Source: Prado023 sp963736425
Lineage (GTDB): Bacteria > Actinomycetota > Actinomycetes > S36-B12 > CAIYMF01
Direction: 5' to 3'
DNA length: 64,000 nt
Assembly (NCBI GenBank): GCA_963736425.1
Contig: CAVTOX010000022.1
Coordinates: 1-64,000, forward strand
In this document: piece by piece, positions 27,818 to 40,217 of the stretch
Layout: every line of letters begins with the position of its first letter
Numbering within the stretch: position 1 is the stretch's first letter
Program-made: the position numbers and the translations under genes
Notes under the pieces: generated by a model
Seen by the model: only the letters and a program-made list of their open reading frames with translations
What the model was told of the DNA's origin: nothing
Database searches by the model: none

Positions 27818-29686
27818 ATGAGTCGTGCTGTCGGCATCGACCTCGGTACCACCAACTCCTGCGTCGCCGTCCTCGAGGCCGGCGAGCCCGTCGTGATCGC
27901 GAACGCCGAGGGCGCGCGGACGACCCCCTCTGTTGTCGCCTTCGCCAAGAACGGTGAGGTCCTCGTCGGTGAGGTCGCCAAGCGCCAGGCCGTCACCAAC
28001 CCGGACCGCACCATCCGCTCGATCAAGCGTCACATGGGCGACGGCACCTTCAAGGTGCGCATCGACGACACAGCCTTCACCCCGCAGGAGATCAGCGCCC
28101 GCGTCCTGGGCAAGCTCAAGCGTGACGCGGAGGCCTACCTCGGCGAGTCGGTCACGGACGCGGTCATCACCGTCCCGGCGTACTTCAACGACGCCCAGCG
28201 CCAGGCCACCAAGGAGGCCGGCGAGATCGCGGGCCTCAAGGTCTCGCGCATCATCAACGAGCCGACCGCGGCCGCCCTGGCCTACGGCCTGGACAAGGCC
28301 GACCAGGAGCAGCGCATCCTCGTCTTCGACCTCGGCGGCGGCACGTTCGACGTGTCCCTGCTGGAGATCGGCGACGGCGTGGTCGAGGTCAAGGCGACCT
28401 CCGGCGACAACCACCTCGGTGGCGACGACTGGGACCAGCGCGTCGTCGACTGGCTGGTGTCGCAGTTCAAGAACGCCCACGGCATCGACCTGAGCAAGGA
28501 CAAGATGGCCAGCCAGCGCCTGCGCGAGGCGGCCGAGAAGGCCAAGATCGAGCTGTCCTCCTCGATGCAGACCGGCATCAACCTGCCCTACATCACCGCC
28601 GGCGCCGACGGCCCGATGCACCTCGACGAGACCCTGAGCCGGGCCAAGTTCGAGGAGCTCACCGCGGACCTGCTCAACCGCACCAAGGCGCCGTTCGCGA
28701 CCGTCATCAAGGACGCCGGCATCTCGGTCGCCGACATCGACCAGATCGTCATGGTCGGCGGCTCGACCCGCATGCCCGCGGTCAGCGAGGTCGTGCGCGA
28801 GCTGACCAACGGCAAGGAGCCGAACAAGAGCGTCAACCCCGACGAGGTCGTCGCACTCGGAGCCTCCCTGCAGGCTGGCGTGCTCAAGGGCGAGGTCAAG
28901 GACGTCCTCCTTCTCGATGTGACCCCGCTGAGCCTGGGCATCGAGACCAAGGGCGGGATCATGACCAAGCTCATCGAGCGCAACACCACGATCCCGACCA
29001 AGCGCTCCGAGATCTTCACCACGGCCGACGACAACCAGCCGTCCGTGCTGATCCAGGTGTTCCAGGGCGAGCGCGAGATGGCGGCCTACAACAAGAAGCT
29101 CGGCACCTTCGAGCTGACCGGCCTGCCGCCGGCCCCGCGCGGCGTGCCGCAGGTCGAGGTCACGTTCGACATCGACGCCAACGGCATCGTGCACGTCTCG
29201 GCCAAGGACCTGGCCACCGGCAAGGAGCAGAAGATGACGATCTCCGGCGGCTCCGCGCTGCCGAAGGACGACATCGACCGGATGATGCGCGACGCCGAGG
29301 CCCACGCGGCCGAGGACCACGCCCGCCGCGAGGAGGCCGAGGTCCGCAACACCGCCGAGTCGCTGGTGTACCAGACCGAGAAGTTCCTGCGCGACAACGC
29401 CGACAAGGTCCCGGCTGACGCCAAGGCCAACGTCGACGAGCCGATGGTCGAGCTCAAGCGCGCACTCGAGGGCACCGACATCGAGGCGATCAAGACCGCC
29501 TCGGAGAAGGTGGCCACCGCGTCGCAGGCCCTGGGCTCGGCGATGTACGCCGCAGCGCAGGCCGCAGCACCCGCCGGCGACGGGAACCCCGGCGGCTCCG
29601 ATGAGGGTGCTGCCAACGCCGATGAGGACGTCATCGATGCCGAGATCGTCGACGACGAGGGCACGACCGAGGGCGAGCAGAAGTGA
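27818..29686 (+). CDS. dnaK: Hsp70 chaperone DnaK
   Basis: Intact, 622 residues. Hsp70 ATPase signatures: AVGIDLGTTNSCVAVLEAGE (phosphate 1), ILVFDLGGGTFDVSLLEIGD and IVMVGGSTRMPAVSEVVREL. The substrate domain starts with VLLLDVTPLSLGIETKGGIM. The C-terminal lid ends DVIDAEIVDDEGTTEGEQK, keeping the DAEIVDDE-like tail of bacterial DnaK. It folds and protects client proteins with DnaJ and GrpE, both encoded directly downstream, and feeds back on HspR activity in actinobacteria. First gene of the operon; a long upstream region holds the HAIR-like operator. It overlaps grpE by four bases (GTGA). Confidence 0.98.
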   Translation: MSRAVGIDLGTTNSCVAVLEAGEPVVIANAEGARTTPSVVAFAKNGEVLVGEVAKRQAVTNPDRTIRSIKRHMGDGTFKVRIDDTAFTPQEISARVLGKLKRDAEAYLGESVTDAVITVPAYFNDAQRQATKEAGEIAGLKVSRIINEPTAAALAYGLDKADQEQRILVFDLGGGTFDVSLLEIGDGVVEVKATSGDNHLGGDDWDQRVVDWLVSQFKNAHGIDLSKDKMASQRLREAAEKAKIELSSSMQTGINLPYITAGADGPMHLDETLSRAKFEELTADLLNRTKAPFATVIKDAGISVADIDQIVMVGGSTRMPAVSEVVRELTNGKEPNKSVNPDEVVALGASLQAGVLKGEVKDVLLLDVTPLSLGIETKGGIMTKLIERNTTIPTKRSEIFTTADDNQPSVLIQVFQGEREMAAYNKKLGTFELTGLPPAPRGVPQVEVTFDIDANGIVHVSAKDLATGKEQKMTISGGSALPKDDIDRMMRDAEAHAAEDHARREEAEVRNTAESLVYQTEKFLRDNADKVPADAKANVDEPMVELKRALEGTDIEAIKTASEKVATASQALGSAMYAAAQAAAPAGDGNPGGSDEGAANADEDVIDAEIVDDEGTTEGEQK

Positions 29687-30415
29687 CCGAGAGTCCCGAG
29701 CAGACCCCGCCCCCGGAGGGCTTCGTGCCCCCGGGGGCGGGGCGGCCCGACCCGGACGCCGCCCCGGATCAGGGAAGGCCGACCGAGTCGTGGACGCTGA
29801 GATCCTCGAGGGCGACGTCGTCGAGCCGGCGGGGCAGCGCGAGGCGGAGTCGTCGAGGGCGAGGTCGTGGAGCCGTCCACGGTCGAGGCCGCGGAGGTCG
29901 ACGCCCTGCTGGCCGAGGCGCTCGACGCGGACGCGATCGAGGCTGAGTTCAGTGCCGCAGAGGCCGACATGGCTGCGGCGGCGGGTGGATCCGGTGCCGT
30001 TGCCGAGCAGGTGGCGATCCTGACCACCGACCTGCAGCGCGTCCACGCGGAGTACTCCAACTACCGCAAGCGCGTCGAGCGGGACCGTGAGCTCGTGCGT
30101 GAGCGCGCGGTCGAGTCGGCGCTGGTCGAGCTCCTGCCGATCCTCGACGACATCGGTCGTGCCCGCGACCACGACGAGCTCGTCGGCGGGTTCCGCAGCG
30201 TGGGCGAGGCCCTGGAGGCCGCGGTCGTGCGGCTGGGCCTGACCCCGTTCGGGGCGGTCGGCGAGCCGTTCGACCCGACGCGGCACGAGGCGCTCATGCG
30301 CGAGGAGCGTGAGGGCGTGACCGAACCGACGGTGGTCACCATCCTGCAGGTGGGCTACGAGATGAACGGTCGCGTCGTGCGTCCGGCTCGCGTGTCCGTC
30401 GCCGGCACGGACTGA
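29683..30415 (+). CDS. grpE: GrpE nucleotide exchange factor, N-terminal frameshifts
   Basis: GTG 29683 overlaps the dnaK stop. The acidic N-terminal tail begins MTESPEQTPPPEGFVPPGAG. Two single-base breaks near 29785 and 29850 are needed to join VVDAEILEGDVVEPAGQREA with VVEGEVVEPSTVEAAEVDAL and reach the conserved core. That core is intact: VAILTTDLQRVHAEYSNYRK, RVERDRELVRERAVESALVE, LLPILDDIGRARDHDEL (long helix), then FDPTRHEALMREE and TVVTILQVGYEMNGRVVRPA (beta wing) ending RVSVAGTD. Both breaks lie in the variable tail, but the consistent acidic reading across frames points to indel errors. It releases ADP from DnaK. Length about 243 residues, normal for actinobacteria. Confidence 0.92.
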
Positions 30416-30445
30416 CCGACGATCTCGCGAGGAGGTGGGGGTGCG

Positions 30446-31679
30446 GTGAGCACGAAGGACTGGATCGACAAGGACTTCTACAAGATCCTGGGCGTCAAGA
30501 AGGACGCCACGGCCGATGAGATCAAGAAGGCCTACCGCACCCTCGCCCGCAAGCACCACCCGGACAAGAACCCGGACAACGCGGCCGCGGAGGCGAAGTT
30601 CAAGGAGGTCTCCGAGGCCTACGACGTGCTCTCGGATGCCAAGACCCGCAAGGAGTACGACGAGGCCCGCTCGCTGTTCGGTGGCGGGGGCGTCCGGTTC
30701 CCCGGCGGCTTCGGCGGCTCCGGCGGCACCTCGGGCGGCGGCTCCGGGGGGATCAACTTCGACGACCTCCTGGCCCAGATGCGTCAGCAGGGCGGCGGAG
30801 CCGGTGGGCCGGCGGGGTCCGGCGGCGGCGTCGGTGGGGTGTTCGGCGACGTCCTCGGCGGGCTGTTCAACCGCGGCGGCCAGCGGTGCGACCGCGCGCC
30901 CGGCCCGGCGCGGGGCCGACGTCGAGAGCGAGGCGACGATCTCGTTCGCCGAGGCCCTCGACGGGGTCACCGTGTCCCTGCGCCTGACCACCGACGCACC
31001 GTGCTCGTCCTGCTCCGGCACCGGGGCGGCGGCCGGAACCGCACCCCGGATGTGCCCCACCTGCAACGGGACCGGGCAGGCCGTGCGCAGCCAGGGCGGC
31101 TTCGCGCTCTCCGAGCCGTGCCGTGCCTGCCTCGGTCGTGGCATGGTCGTCGACACGCCCTGCACGACATGCGCCGGCTCGGGGCGCGGTCGCTCCGCCC
31201 GCCCGGTCAGCGCCCGGATCCCCCCGGGCGTCACCGACGGCGCGCGCATCCGGCTCAAGGGCAAGGGCGCCCCCGGCGAGAACGGCGGACCGGCCGGCGA
31301 CCTGTTCATCGTGGTGCACGTCAGCGCCGACCCGGTCTTCGGCCGGGCCAAGGACAACGTCACCGTGAGGGTCCCGATCACCTTCGCCGAGGCAGCCCTC
31401 GGGGCCGATGTCCCCGTCCCGCTGCCCCGCGGCGGGAAGGTGACGCTGAAGGTCCCGGCCGGCACCGCCAACGGACGCACCTTCCGGGTACGTGGCCGGG
31501 GGGCGACCCGTCGCGACGGAACCATGGGCGACCTCCTGGCCACCGTCGAGGTCGCGGTCCCGCGCGCCCTGTCCGACCAGGCCCGGACCGCACTGGCCGC
31601 CTACGTGGCGGCCGCCGACGAGCCCGACCCCCGCGCCCACCTCATGTCCATCACCACGAGCACCAAGGGAGGCAGCTGA
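30446..31679 (+). CDS. dnaJ: Co-chaperone DnaJ (DnaJ1 type), one frameshift
   Basis: GTG 30446 follows GAGGAGGTGGGGG. The J domain begins DFYKILGVKKDATADEIKKA and carries HPDKN (30557-30571), the DnaK-contacting motif. A Gly-rich region (FPGGFGGSGGTSGGGSGGIN) is long. A single-base break near 30885 joins FNRGGQR to ARRGADVESEATISFAEALD. The zinc domain has four CxxCxGxG-type units: CSSCSGTG, CPTCNGTG, CRACLGRG and CTTCAGSG. The substrate domain ends SITTSTKGGS. The stop overlaps the hspR start (TGATG). About 410 residues when repaired. It stimulates DnaK ATPase and hands over clients. Confidence 0.95.
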
Positions 31680-32008
31680 TGAATTTCGACGACGACACCC
31701 CGGTCTATGCGATCTCCATCGCAGCATCCCTGGCCGGCCTGCACCCCCAGACCCTGCGCCAGTACGACCGGCTCGGCCTGGTCTCCCCGAACCGCACGGG
31801 CGGGCGCAATCGCCTCTACTCGATGCGCGACGTCGCCCGGTTGCGCGAGGTGCAGCGCCTGGCCGCTGATGGGGTCAACCTGACCGGCATCATGCGCATC
31901 CTCGAGCTCGAGGAGCACCTGGACAGCATGCGCCGCCGACTCGACGCCCTCGAGGGCCGCGAGCGCTCGACGGCCCTGGTCGTCTGGCGCCCCGACCGCC
32001 GCCACTGA
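31679..32008 (+). CDS. hspR: Heat-shock repressor HspR (MerR family)
   Basis: 109 residues from ATG 31679, coupled to dnaJ by TGATG. MerR-type winged helix: YAISIAASLAGLHPQTLRQY, DRLGLVSPNRTGGRNRLYSM and RDVARLREVQRLAADGVNLT. A dimerisation helix follows, GIMRILELEEHLDSMRRRLD. It represses its own operon by binding HAIR sites with DnaK as co-repressor in Streptomyces and mycobacteria; a HAIR-like repeat lies ahead of dnaK. clpB follows 86 bp downstream without an obvious second HAIR site, so it may be co-transcribed. Confidence 0.95.
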   Translation: MNFDDDTPVYAISIAASLAGLHPQTLRQYDRLGLVSPNRTGGRNRLYSMRDVARLREVQRLAADGVNLTGIMRILELEEHLDSMRRRLDALEGRERSTALVVWRPDRRH

Positions 32009-32094
32009 AGCTCGAAGTCCCGCCGCTGTGAACGATTCCGACCATCCGATGGTCGAGTCCGCGCACACCGATGATCGATCGAAGGAGGATCGCC

Positions 32095-34681
<2,587 letters not shown>

Positions 34682-34871
34682 TCCCGGGGCGGCCCGTGGT
34701 GTCACACACCGCGCACCGCAGGGCCGCGAGCACTACGCTCCCTCCGGGGTCGCCATACCCCAGCGGGTACGGAGTTGTGGCGGAAGCCCATCGCGGGGGC
34801 CTGAGAGCAGTTGGCCGTTCGTCGAGCACTGATGCGCTACCCGTCCAGGGACGACGAGAGAACAGGTGCAC
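34682..34871 (+). other. 190-bp leader before the MFS-patatin gene, possible structured RNA
   Basis: No gene is visible. It contains the small hairpin GGGGT (34746-34750) / ACCCC (34757-34761), then GCGGGTACGGAG and GGGGGCCTGAGAGCAG. I could not match these to any riboswitch class I know, including TPP, SAM and guanidine-I. It probably holds the promoter and 5' leader of the next gene. Confidence 0.3.
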
Positions 34872-37800
34872 ATGAGCGCGGACGTGCGGCCCGATTCCCG
34901 GGCCCTGGAGACCGTGAAGCGCGGCCGGGTCTCCAGCGGCACGGTCCTGGGCATTGCCTCGTTCGGGGCGTTCCTGGCCTTCCTCGATGCCACGATCGTC
35001 AACGTCGCGTTCCCGAGCATCCGGGAGTCGTTCCCGGACTCCACGATCAGCAACCTGTCGTGGATCCTCAACGCCTACAACATCGTCTTCGCGGCGTTCC
35101 TGGTCCCGTTCGGCCGGATGACCGACCTGATCGGCCGGCGGCGGGCGTTCGTCTGGGGAGTCCTGGTCTTCACGGTCGCCTCGGTCGTCTGCGCGCTCTC
35201 GCCGTCGGTGGCCTTCCTCATCGGTGCCCGCGTTGTCCAGGCTCTCGGCGCGGCCATGCTGGTTCCGGCCTCCCTGGCGCTGGTCGTCGCAGCGTTCCCT
35301 GCGGAGCGTCGGACACACGCAGTCGGGCTGTGGGGGGCGTCAGCCGCCCTGGCGTCCGGGCTCGGTCCGCCGATCGGCGGCCTGCTCGTACAGCTCGGTG
35401 ACTGGCGCTGGGCGTTCCTCGTGAACCTTCCCTTCGGGATCGCGGCCTGGGTCATCGCCCGGCGCTCGCTCGTCGAGAGCCGGGCACCGGGGCGTCGGAC
35501 CCTGCCGGACCTCGGCGGGGCGGCGCTGTTCGCCCTGGCCCTCGGGCTGCTCACCCTGGGCATCGTCCAGGGCGACGAGTGGGGGTGGACGAGCGGGGCG
35601 GTGATCGGCTGCTTCGTCGTCTCCACTCTCCTGCTGATCTTCTTCGTGCTCAGCTCACGGCGCCACCGCTCCCCCCTGCTCGACCCCGAGCTGCTCAAGG
35701 TCCGCGCCTTCAAGGTCGGCAACGTGGCCACGATCGCGGCCGGGATGGGCTTCTACGCCTACCTGCTGACCAACATCCTGTGGCTGTCCTACGTCTGGGG
35801 CTACAGCGTCCTGCGCGCCGGCATGGCGCTGGTGCCTGCGGCGCTGATCGCCGCGGTGGTCGCCGCGGTCCTGGGTCCGATCGCCGCGAAGCGGGGGTAT
35901 CGGCTCTTCATCGTCCCCGGCGCGCTCATCTGGGCCAGCTCCTACGTCTGGTACGCGACCCAGGTGGGCACGACCCCGGCCTTCCTGACCCAGTGGCTCC
36001 CCGGCCAGGTGCTCAGCGGGATCGGGGTCGGCATGACCCTGCCCCTGCTGGGCAGCGCCACTCTGGCGGCCGTGCCGGGCGGTCGTTACGCCACAGCGTC
36101 CGCCGTCGCGTCGAGCACCCGGCAGATGGGTGGCGTCCTGGGCATCGCCCTGCTGGTCGTCATCATCGGCACGCCCACCCCGGCGACCTCGGTGGACTCG
36201 TTCCGCGAGGGCTGGTGGATGTCGGTGGCATGCTTCGTGGCGGTCGCGGTCATCTCGGTGTTCCTCGGCCGGATCCAACCGGCCGAGCGAGGAGCCCGAC
36301 GACCCGTCGAGCCGACGGATCGAGGTGCACCTTCCCGAGCCGGGGACCACCGAGGGGCAGGCTGTCACCTCGATCGGGTCCGTCCCGCTCTTCAGCCGAT
36401 TGCCCGAGTCGGTCCGCTCTGCGCTGGACCAGGCCGCGGACGACCGGCACCTCCAGGGCGGCCAGTGGCTGTTCCGCGCCGGCGACACGGCCGACTCCGT
36501 CTTCGTCCTGCGGGCCGGGAGGCTCGAGGTGGTGATCGGCGACGAGGTGGTGCGCGAGCTCGGGCCGGGGTCGGTGGTCGGGGAGCTCGCGCTGCTCACC
36601 GCGGGGACGCGTTCGGCGTCGATCCGTGCGCGCCGGGACAGCATCCTCAGTGAGGTGTCGCGCGCGGAGTTCGACGCCGCGATGTCCCTGGACGCCAGCG
36701 CCTACCCCGCCCTGGCGGGGGTTCTCGCTGAACAGCTCAGCGACGCCAGGCCCCCGGCGCGGGCCCTGGGGACCCGTCCCGTGGTGGTGTCGGTTGTCGG
36801 CATGCACCCGGGGGCACCGGTCGAGGCGGTCGCCGCCGAGCTGCTGGCGCACCTGCGCACGCGCCTGCGGGCAGACACGCTGGCCGAGCCGGGCCCCGAG
36901 GCCCTCGAGCGCGCGGAGGGGGCCCTCGACAGGGTCCTTCTCGTCGCCGCAGCCGACGACCCGGGCCGCGACTTCTGCCTGCGCCAGGCCGACCACGTGG
37001 TCCTGGTGGCAGTGGCCAGCCATGAGCCGCCGACTGGATCCGACGGCGCCCCAGCAGGTGCGGACCTCGTCCTGGTCGGCAGCCGGCCGGCTGAGGACAC
37101 CCTTCGTCGCTGGTGCGAGGCGCTGGATCCCTGGCAGGTCACGATCGTCGCCGCGGGGGTCCCGCACGACGACCTGCGCATGCTGGCCGCGCGGATCGGC
37201 GGCTGGTCGGTGGGCATGGTCATGGCCGGCGGCGGGGCGCGTGGGTTCGCCCACATCGGCGTCCTCCAGGAGCTCGCTGCCGCGGGGATCCACGTGGATC
37301 GCGTGGCCGGCACCAGCATCGGGTCCATCGTGGCCGGCGCCTACGCCACGGGGATGGACGCCACGACGCTCCACGAGGTCTGCTACGAGGATTTCGTCCG
37401 GGGCAACCCGATCGGTGACTACACCTTCCCGAGCGTGTCCCTGATCAAGGGCCGCCGGGTGCGCAGCCTGCTTCGCCGCCGCCTGGGGGGCCTGGAGATC
37501 CAGGCGCTGCCGCGGCAGTTCCGGTGCATGAGCGTGGACCTCCTCGGCCGTGCGCCGCTGGAGCACCGCAGCGGCGATCTCGCCGAGGCGATCAGAGCCT
37601 CGTCCGCGATCCCGGTGCTGTTCCCGCCTGTGCGCTCCGGCAACCGGCTCCTGATCGACGGAGGAGTCCTGGACAACCTCCCGGTACGGCTGCTGACGGA
37701 GCGCGACGAGGGGCCGATCGTGGCCGTGAACATCGCGATGGGCAGCGGTGGAGGCGGGAAGGCGCGCACCGGACCCCCGCGGATGCCCGCCATGGGCGAC

Positions 37801-38022
37801 ACACTGCTGCGGGTCATGATGATCGGCAGCGGTGGTGCGGTCCAGGCGGCACGCGCGAGCGGCGCCACGGTCGTCACACCGCCGCCGCTCGGGGTGGGAA
37901 CCCTGGAGTGGCACCAGATGGACCTCGTGGTCGAGGCGGGGCGGATGGCCGCGCGCGCGCTGCTCGAGCAGACCGGCGGGGTCCTGCCGGGGCACACGAC
38001 GCAGGTGATCGACCAGGAGTGA
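34872..38022 (+). CDS. MFS (DHA2-type) transporter fused to cNMP-binding and patatin-like phospholipase domains (Rv3239c type), one frameshift
   Basis: About 1050 residues from ATG 34872, the same size and domain order as mycobacterial Rv3239c/Rv3728. Residues 1-470 are a drug-exporter-like MFS: FGAFLAFLDATIVNVAFPSI, FGRMTDLIGRRRAFVWGVL and ASALASGLGPPIGG-like helices. Near 36290 the frame changes from GRIQPAERG to SEEPDDPSSRRIEVHLPEPG, linking to a cyclic-nucleotide-binding-type domain (LFSRLPESVRSALDQA, FRAGDTADSVFVLRAGRLEV, LGPGSVVGELALLTAGTRSA). Patatin follows, with oxyanion GGGARGFAHIG, nucleophile GTSIGS and catalytic aspartate DGGVLDNLP. If the break is real there are two genes; the match to the fused family favours one. 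Likely a membrane lipid esterase with a transporter-like anchor. Confidence 0.82.
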
Positions 38023-38105
38023 CCCCCCGCGCACCCGTCAGAGCCCGTTTATCCTTGCTGCCTTCCGGCCCTGGGGAGGTTCACAGGGTGACGCCACACG
38101 GGGGG
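38023..38105 (-). ncRNA. ffs: Signal recognition particle RNA (small bacterial 4.5S type)
   Basis: The minus strand folds as one long hairpin. Terminal CCCCCG (5' end, at 38105) pairs with CGGGGG. The apical conserved part reads TGTGAACCTCCCCAGGGCCG and GAAGGCAGCAAGGATAAAC, which contains the GGAA-type tetraloop (CCGGAAGG) and the asymmetric A-rich loop bound by Ffh. About 83 nt. Its 3' end directly abuts the stop codon of the converging patatin fusion gene. Confidence 0.93.
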
Positions 38106-38244
38106 TCGGCGACCATTCTACGCCCCCGGTGGGGGTGACCGACGACGGCCGGATCATCCCTGCGCAGCGGTCCGAGGCCGGGCCGGGAGGCCTGGTGATC
38201 CGCGGATTCGGAGGAACCCCACGGCGCACCGTAGGATTCTCGAC

Positions 38245-38329
38245 GGAGGATTCGCATAGTGGCCTAGTGCGCACGATTGGAAATCGTGTTGGGGTAACAC
38301 CCTCACGGGTTCAAATCCCGTATCCTCCG
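38245..38329 (+). tRNA. tRNA-Ser (anticodon GGA)
   Basis: 85-nt class II tRNA: acceptor GGAGGAT paired with ATCCTCC, anticodon stem CACGA/TCGTG around loop TTGGAAA (anticodon GGA), a long variable arm TTGGGGTAACACCCTCA, and T-arm CGGGTTCAAATCCCG. No CCA is encoded. A hairpin terminator follows within 10 bp. Confidence 0.96.
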
Positions 38330-38337
38330 CCGCGGGT

Positions 38338-38366
38338 GAAGGGGCAGTCGCAATGGCTGCCCCTTC
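38338..38366 (+). terminator. Hairpin terminator after tRNA-Ser
   Basis: GAAGGGGCAG (38338-38347) pairs perfectly with CTGCCCCTTC (38357-38366) with a 9-base loop. Confidence 0.8.
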
Positions 38367-38499
38367 GTCATTCCCGGTGAGGATCGGGATCGGCGCATGG
38401 CCCGTCTTCGCCCAGCCCACCGCGGATCAGCCACGCCGCTGGCGTAGCGTTGGGTCGTCGCCCACGGAGCCACCTGTGCGGGGGGAGGATTCGGTCGAG

Positions 38500-39447
38500 A
38501 TGTTGCTGAGCCAGCCGGACCTCCCCGGCCCGCTGCTCGCGCCGGGTGCTCGGATCGCCGTGATCGCCCCCTCCGGCCCCGTCCAGCCCGCGCGCCTCGG
38601 GCGGGGTCTGGATGTGCTCCGTGAGTGGGGCTACCAGCCCCAGGTGGGCCGTCACGTCCTGGCCGTGGCCGGGCACACGGCGGGCACGATCTCGCAGCGG
38701 CTCGAGGACCTGCGCTGGGCGATGACCGACCCCGAGGTCGAGGCCATCTGGTTCGCGCGTGGCGGCTTCGGCGCCATGCACCTGCTCGAGGACCTGATCC
38801 GGCTCACCCGTGATCCCGCAGCCGTGCCCAACCGCCCCCTGCTCGGCTTCTCGGACGCGACGGCCTTCCTCGCCGCGTTGTACCGGGAGCACAGCCTGAC
38901 TGATGATCTCGCCCATCCGCGCACCCATGGGCTCATGGGGATCCACGCCCCGGTCGTCACCGCGCTGGGCGACCTCTCGGCTCCGCCCGTCCTGGAGCGG
39001 GTGCGGGCGATGCTCCAGGACGGCTCAGGGTTCCGCGCGCGCGTGGATCACGTGGCCGGCCCGCTGCGCTCGGTCCGGGGGCCGCTCGTCGGGGGGAACC
39101 TGGCGATGCTTGCCGCACTTGCGGGCACGCCGCACGCGCTGCGCTCACATGACGCGATCATGGTCCTCGAGGACGTCGGGGAGCCGGTCTACCGCCTCGA
39201 TCGGATGATCACCCAGCTTCAGCTGTCCGGCGGGCTGATGGGCGTGCAGGCCTTCGCGCTCGGCTCATTCAGCGCCGCAGTGGGGGAGCGCGACCAGCAC
39301 GCGGAGAGCTTCATGGAGCAGCGCCTGCTCGCGTTCGACGTGCCGATCGTGGTGGGTGTCCCGGTCGGCCATGACCCGGACAACGAGCCCTGGGTCTACG
39401 GCCAGGTCGGCGAGCTCGTCACCGACGAGTCCGACATCGTGGTGTAG
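38500..39447 (+). CDS. LD-carboxypeptidase, S66 family
   Basis: 315 residues from ATG 38500, preceded by GGGGGAGG; an upstream in-frame stretch overlaps the tRNA terminator and is not protein-like, so it was left out. S66 fold: LAPGARIAVIAPSGPVQPAR, RLEDLRWAMTDPEVEAIWFA, RGGFGAMHLLEDL, nucleophile serine in LLGFSDATAF (the usual GYSD), and C-terminal catalytic residues around MVLEDVGEPVYRLDRMITQL and VPVGHDPDNEPWVYG. Members trim L,D bonds of murein tetrapeptides during recycling, or relatives act on microcin-type peptides. Single gene between tRNA-Ser and upp. Confidence 0.9.
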   Translation: MLLSQPDLPGPLLAPGARIAVIAPSGPVQPARLGRGLDVLREWGYQPQVGRHVLAVAGHTAGTISQRLEDLRWAMTDPEVEAIWFARGGFGAMHLLEDLIRLTRDPAAVPNRPLLGFSDATAFLAALYREHSLTDDLAHPRTHGLMGIHAPVVTALGDLSAPPVLERVRAMLQDGSGFRARVDHVAGPLRSVRGPLVGGNLAMLAALAGTPHALRSHDAIMVLEDVGEPVYRLDRMITQLQLSGGLMGVQAFALGSFSAAVGERDQHAESFMEQRLLAFDVPIVVGVPVGHDPDNEPWVYGQVGELVTDESDIVV

Positions 39448-39512
39448 GGCGCCGTCGCGCCACGGCTGGCGTCGGGGATGTCTGCCGCCGGGGCCGCCCG
39501 GCGGTGCCCCGC

Positions 39513-40151
39513 TCAGACGACGCCGTAGAGCCGGTCGCCTGCGTCGCCGAGCCCGGGCACGATGTATCCGTGGTCGTTGAGCCGCTCGTCGATCGCGGCC
39601 GTCACGAGCGTGATGGTCGGGATCCGGTCGGCGACCGCGGCATCGACCGCCGCGATCCCCTCCGGGGCGGCCAGGATGCAGATCGCCGTCACATCGCTGG
39701 CGCCTCGGGACAGCACCAGGTCGATCGCCATGATCAGCGTCCCGCCGGTTGCCAGCATCGGGTCGAGCAGGAACACCTGCCGACCCGAGAGGTCCGCGGG
39801 CAGACGGTCGGCGTAGGTCGAGGCCTCGAGCGTGACCTCGTCGCGGATCATCCCGAGGAAGCCGATCTCCGCGGTCGGCAGCAGCCGGGTCATCCCCTCC
39901 AGCATCCCGAGCCCCGCGCGCAGGATCGGGATCACCACCGGACGGGGCTGGGCCATGCGGTGCCCAGTGGCAGGGCCGACCGGTGTGGTGATGGCGACCT
40001 CCGCGACCCGGATGTCGCGGGTGGCCTCATAGGCCAGCAGGGTCACCAGCTCGTCGACGAGGCGCCGGAACGTGGGGGAGTCGGTCCGCTCGTCGCGCAG
40101 GGTGGTCAGCTTGTGGGCGACCAGCGGGTGGTCGGCGAGCATGGTGCGCAT
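39513..40151 (-). CDS. upp: Uracil phosphoribosyltransferase
   Basis: 212 residues from ATG 40151 (MRTMLADHPLVAHKLTTLRD, the classic Upp start); longer in-frame extension is unlikely. It converts uracil and PRPP to UMP. PRPP-binding DPMLATGGTLIMAIDLVLSR, then ICILAAPEGI, and the uracil site AAIDERLNDHGYIVPGLGDA near the C-terminus, ending DRLYGVV. Same strand as tadA, 66 bp away. Confidence 0.96.
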   Translation of the reverse strand: MRTMLADHPLVAHKLTTLRDERTDSPTFRRLVDELVTLLAYEATRDIRVAEVAITTPVGPATGHRMAQPRPVVIPILRAGLGMLEGMTRLLPTAEIGFLGMIRDEVTLEASTYADRLPADLSGRQVFLLDPMLATGGTLIMAIDLVLSRGASDVTAICILAAPEGIAAVDAAVADRIPTITLVTAAIDERLNDHGYIVPGLGDAGDRLYGVV

Positions 40152-40217
40152 GGCCGCCACCCTATGGGCGCCGTGTTGCACGGCCGGCACCGACCGGCCG
40201 AGGCCCGCGCCGGCTGA

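Noticed and set aside
27635..31543. A very long open frame (about 1300 codons) antisense to dnaK, grpE and dnaJ
   Set aside because: It mirrors the codon bias of the sense genes in GC-rich DNA and shows no protein family features; the sense strand is unambiguous DnaK/GrpE/DnaJ.
34682..34871. Possible riboswitch (TPP, SAM or guanidine class) ahead of the MFS-patatin gene
   Set aside because: The CTGAGAG element and small hairpin are present, but the other conserved blocks of these classes are missing; kept only as an unassigned leader.
36290..38022. Separate patatin gene with its own start
   Set aside because: No convincing ribosome site or start codon at the frame change, and the combined length and domain order fit the fused Rv3239c-type family; a single indel explains the break.
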